From: Pedobacter psychrotolerans
GTDB taxonomy: Bacteria; Bacteroidota; Bacteroidia; Sphingobacteriales; Sphingobacteriaceae
Assembly: GCF_004340665.1 (NCBI RefSeq)
Contig: NZ_SLWO01000012.1
Coordinates: 1 to 64,000 of the forward strand
Length of the DNA stretch: 64,000 bases
Direction of reading: 5' to 3'
The notes beneath the pieces were generated by a model, which was not told the origin of the DNA, made no database searches, and saw only the letters and a list, made by a program, of their open reading frames with translations. This document shows positions 63,000-64,000 of the stretch, piece by piece (the first letter of the stretch is position 1; the number at the start of each line of letters is the position of its first letter). A program made the translations under genes and the position numbers.

Positions 63000-64000
63000 T
63001 TAACGTAATTCTAAAGTTTGTGCTCTATCTGGTCCTACAGAAAGGAATTTAATTGGCACTTCTAATTCTTTTTCTAAAAATGCAATATAATCATTCAATT
63101 TAGCTGGAATCTGATCAACTGAAGTAATTTTAGTCACATCAGTAGCCCAACCTTCAATTGCTTTCAATACTGGTTTTGGTTCAATTGAAATGATATCATA
63201 TGGCATGTAATCAATGGTTTCACCATTGTATTCGTAATGCGTACAAGCATAAATGGTTTCAAATGTATCCAATACATCAGCTTTCATCATAATTAATTCG
63301 GTTACTCCGTTTAACATGATGGCATATTTTAATGCAGGAAGATCAATCCAGCCACAACGACGGGCACGACCTGTAGTTGCACCAAATTCATGACCTAAAG
63401 CACGCAAATTCTCGCCAACTTCATTATCTAATTCAGTAGGGAATGGGCCACCGCCAACACGCGTACAATAAGCTTTAAAGATGCCGTAAACAGCACCAAT
63501 TTTATTAGGTGCAATACCTAAACCCGTACATGCACCAGCAGTGGTCGTGTTACTAGAGGTTACAAACGGATAAGATCCAAAATCAACATCTAATAATGTT
63601 CCTTGTGCACCTTCCGCTAAAACTGCTTTTCCTTCTTTTAAATAGCCATTTACAAAATGTTCGCTATCTACATGAGGTATAGATTTTAAAAACTCAATAG
63701 CTTCAAAGAATGAAGCTTCTTTTTCTGCCAGTTCATATTCAAAACCATCGTAGTGTGAAAGGATTTCGGTGTGCTTTTCCACTAACTTAGCATAGCGTTC
63801 CTTAAAATCTGGAAGTGTAGTATCGCCAACGCGAAGACCATTACGACCAGTTTTATCCATATAAGTCGGGCCAATTCCTTTAAGTGTTGAACCGATTTTA
63901 TTTTTACCCATGCGTGCTTCATTAGCCGCATCCAATAATTGGTGAGTAGGTAAAATTAAGTGTGCTTTACGTGCAATTACCAATTTGCCATCGGCAACAG
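63000..64000 (-). CDS. purA: Adenylosuccinate synthetase, C-terminal part (partial)
   Basis: PurA couples IMP and aspartate with GTP to make adenylosuccinate, the first step from IMP to AMP. The visible part begins in frame at the window edge and contains motifs KIGSTLKGIGPTYMDKTGRNGLRVGD, QGTLLDVDFGSYPFVTSSNTT, GRARRCGWIDLPALKYA and the C-terminal PIKFLSVGPDRAQTLELR. The N-terminal GTP site lies upstream of the window. The frame remains open at 64000 (reading ADGKLVIARKAH), so the gene is only truncated by the edge. Confidence 0.97.
   Translation of the reverse strand, partial: VADGKLVIARKAHLILPTHQLLDAANEARMGKNKIGSTLKGIGPTYMDKTGRNGLRVGDTTLPDFKERYAKLVEKHTEILSHYDGFEYELAEKEASFFEAIEFLKSIPHVDSEHFVNGYLKEGKAVLAEGAQGTLLDVDFGSYPFVTSSNTTTAGACTGLGIAPNKIGAVYGIFKAYCTRVGGGPFPTELDNEVGENLRALGHEFGATTGRARRCGWIDLPALKYAIMLNGVTELIMMKADVLDTFETIYACTHYEYNGETIDYMPYDIISIEPKPVLKAIEGWATDVTKITSVDQIPAKLNDYIAFLEKELEVPIKFLSVGPDRAQTLELR

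Overview
The window comes from a Bacteroidota chromosome, most likely Sphingobacteriaceae and Pedobacter-like. The evidence is AT-rich DNA, two SusC/SusD outer-membrane pairs with an ECF sigma/FecR switch, a PafA-type phosphatase, a fused IcmF mutase, ribosomal protein S1 with six S1 domains, and many copies of the Bacteroidota -7 promoter element TAnnTTTG. The genus is inferred from gene content and was not confirmed by any search.

Layout. 1-90: the end of a 5S rRNA gene and its terminator. 91-634: spacer with dispersed repeats. 677-8458: acyl-ACP desaturase, fused acyl-CoA mutase IcmF, alkaline phosphatase PafA and FolC. 8642-12481: a four-gene envelope operon made of an HU-type/SPOR protein, ExbB/TolQ, ExbD/TolR and a TonB-like protein. 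13019-14385: a YeiH-type transporter gene broken by a frameshift. 14386-15114: a cluster of dispersed repeats. 15115-26607: two SusC/SusD systems on either side of an ECF sigma factor and FecR; only the pair downstream of FecR carries the signalling STN domain. 26608-28324: a 1.7-kb gene-free repeat island with a 13-copy 21-bp array and a duplicated 226-bp unit. 28325-33050: an outer-membrane barrel and a large TPR protein.

33578-45006: pyrR-pyrB, methionine aminopeptidase, a DCC protein, an aldehyde dehydrogenase/DUF779/AraC locus, a second ECF sigma factor with small membrane proteins, a GH20 hexosaminidase and rpsA. 45321-51601: a RelE-type toxin-antitoxin pair, SH3 and TPM membrane proteins, a DUF1080 protein, cmk, arfB and an LpxR-like protein. 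51684-64000: lon, a TPR protein, gpmI with a small lipoprotein, DUF4783, nadC, plsY, an M48 lipoprotein protease, pabB, a BRO-N gene broken by a 16-bp tandem duplication, and the 3' part of purA.

Most of the window is ordinary core genome. The points most worth a second look are: the HU-SPOR protein with a four-copy conserved linker motif next to a Tol/Ton motor; an ECF sigma factor with a hydrophobic C-terminal tail; a 59-residue membrane protein ahead of a second ECF sigma factor; a set of genes whose -7 element lies only 4-7 nt from the start codon, suggesting leaderless mRNAs; the repeat islands; and two recently broken genes whose lesions can be located precisely. I see no CRISPR array, prophage, transposase or complete tRNA gene, and no clearly new multi-gene system.
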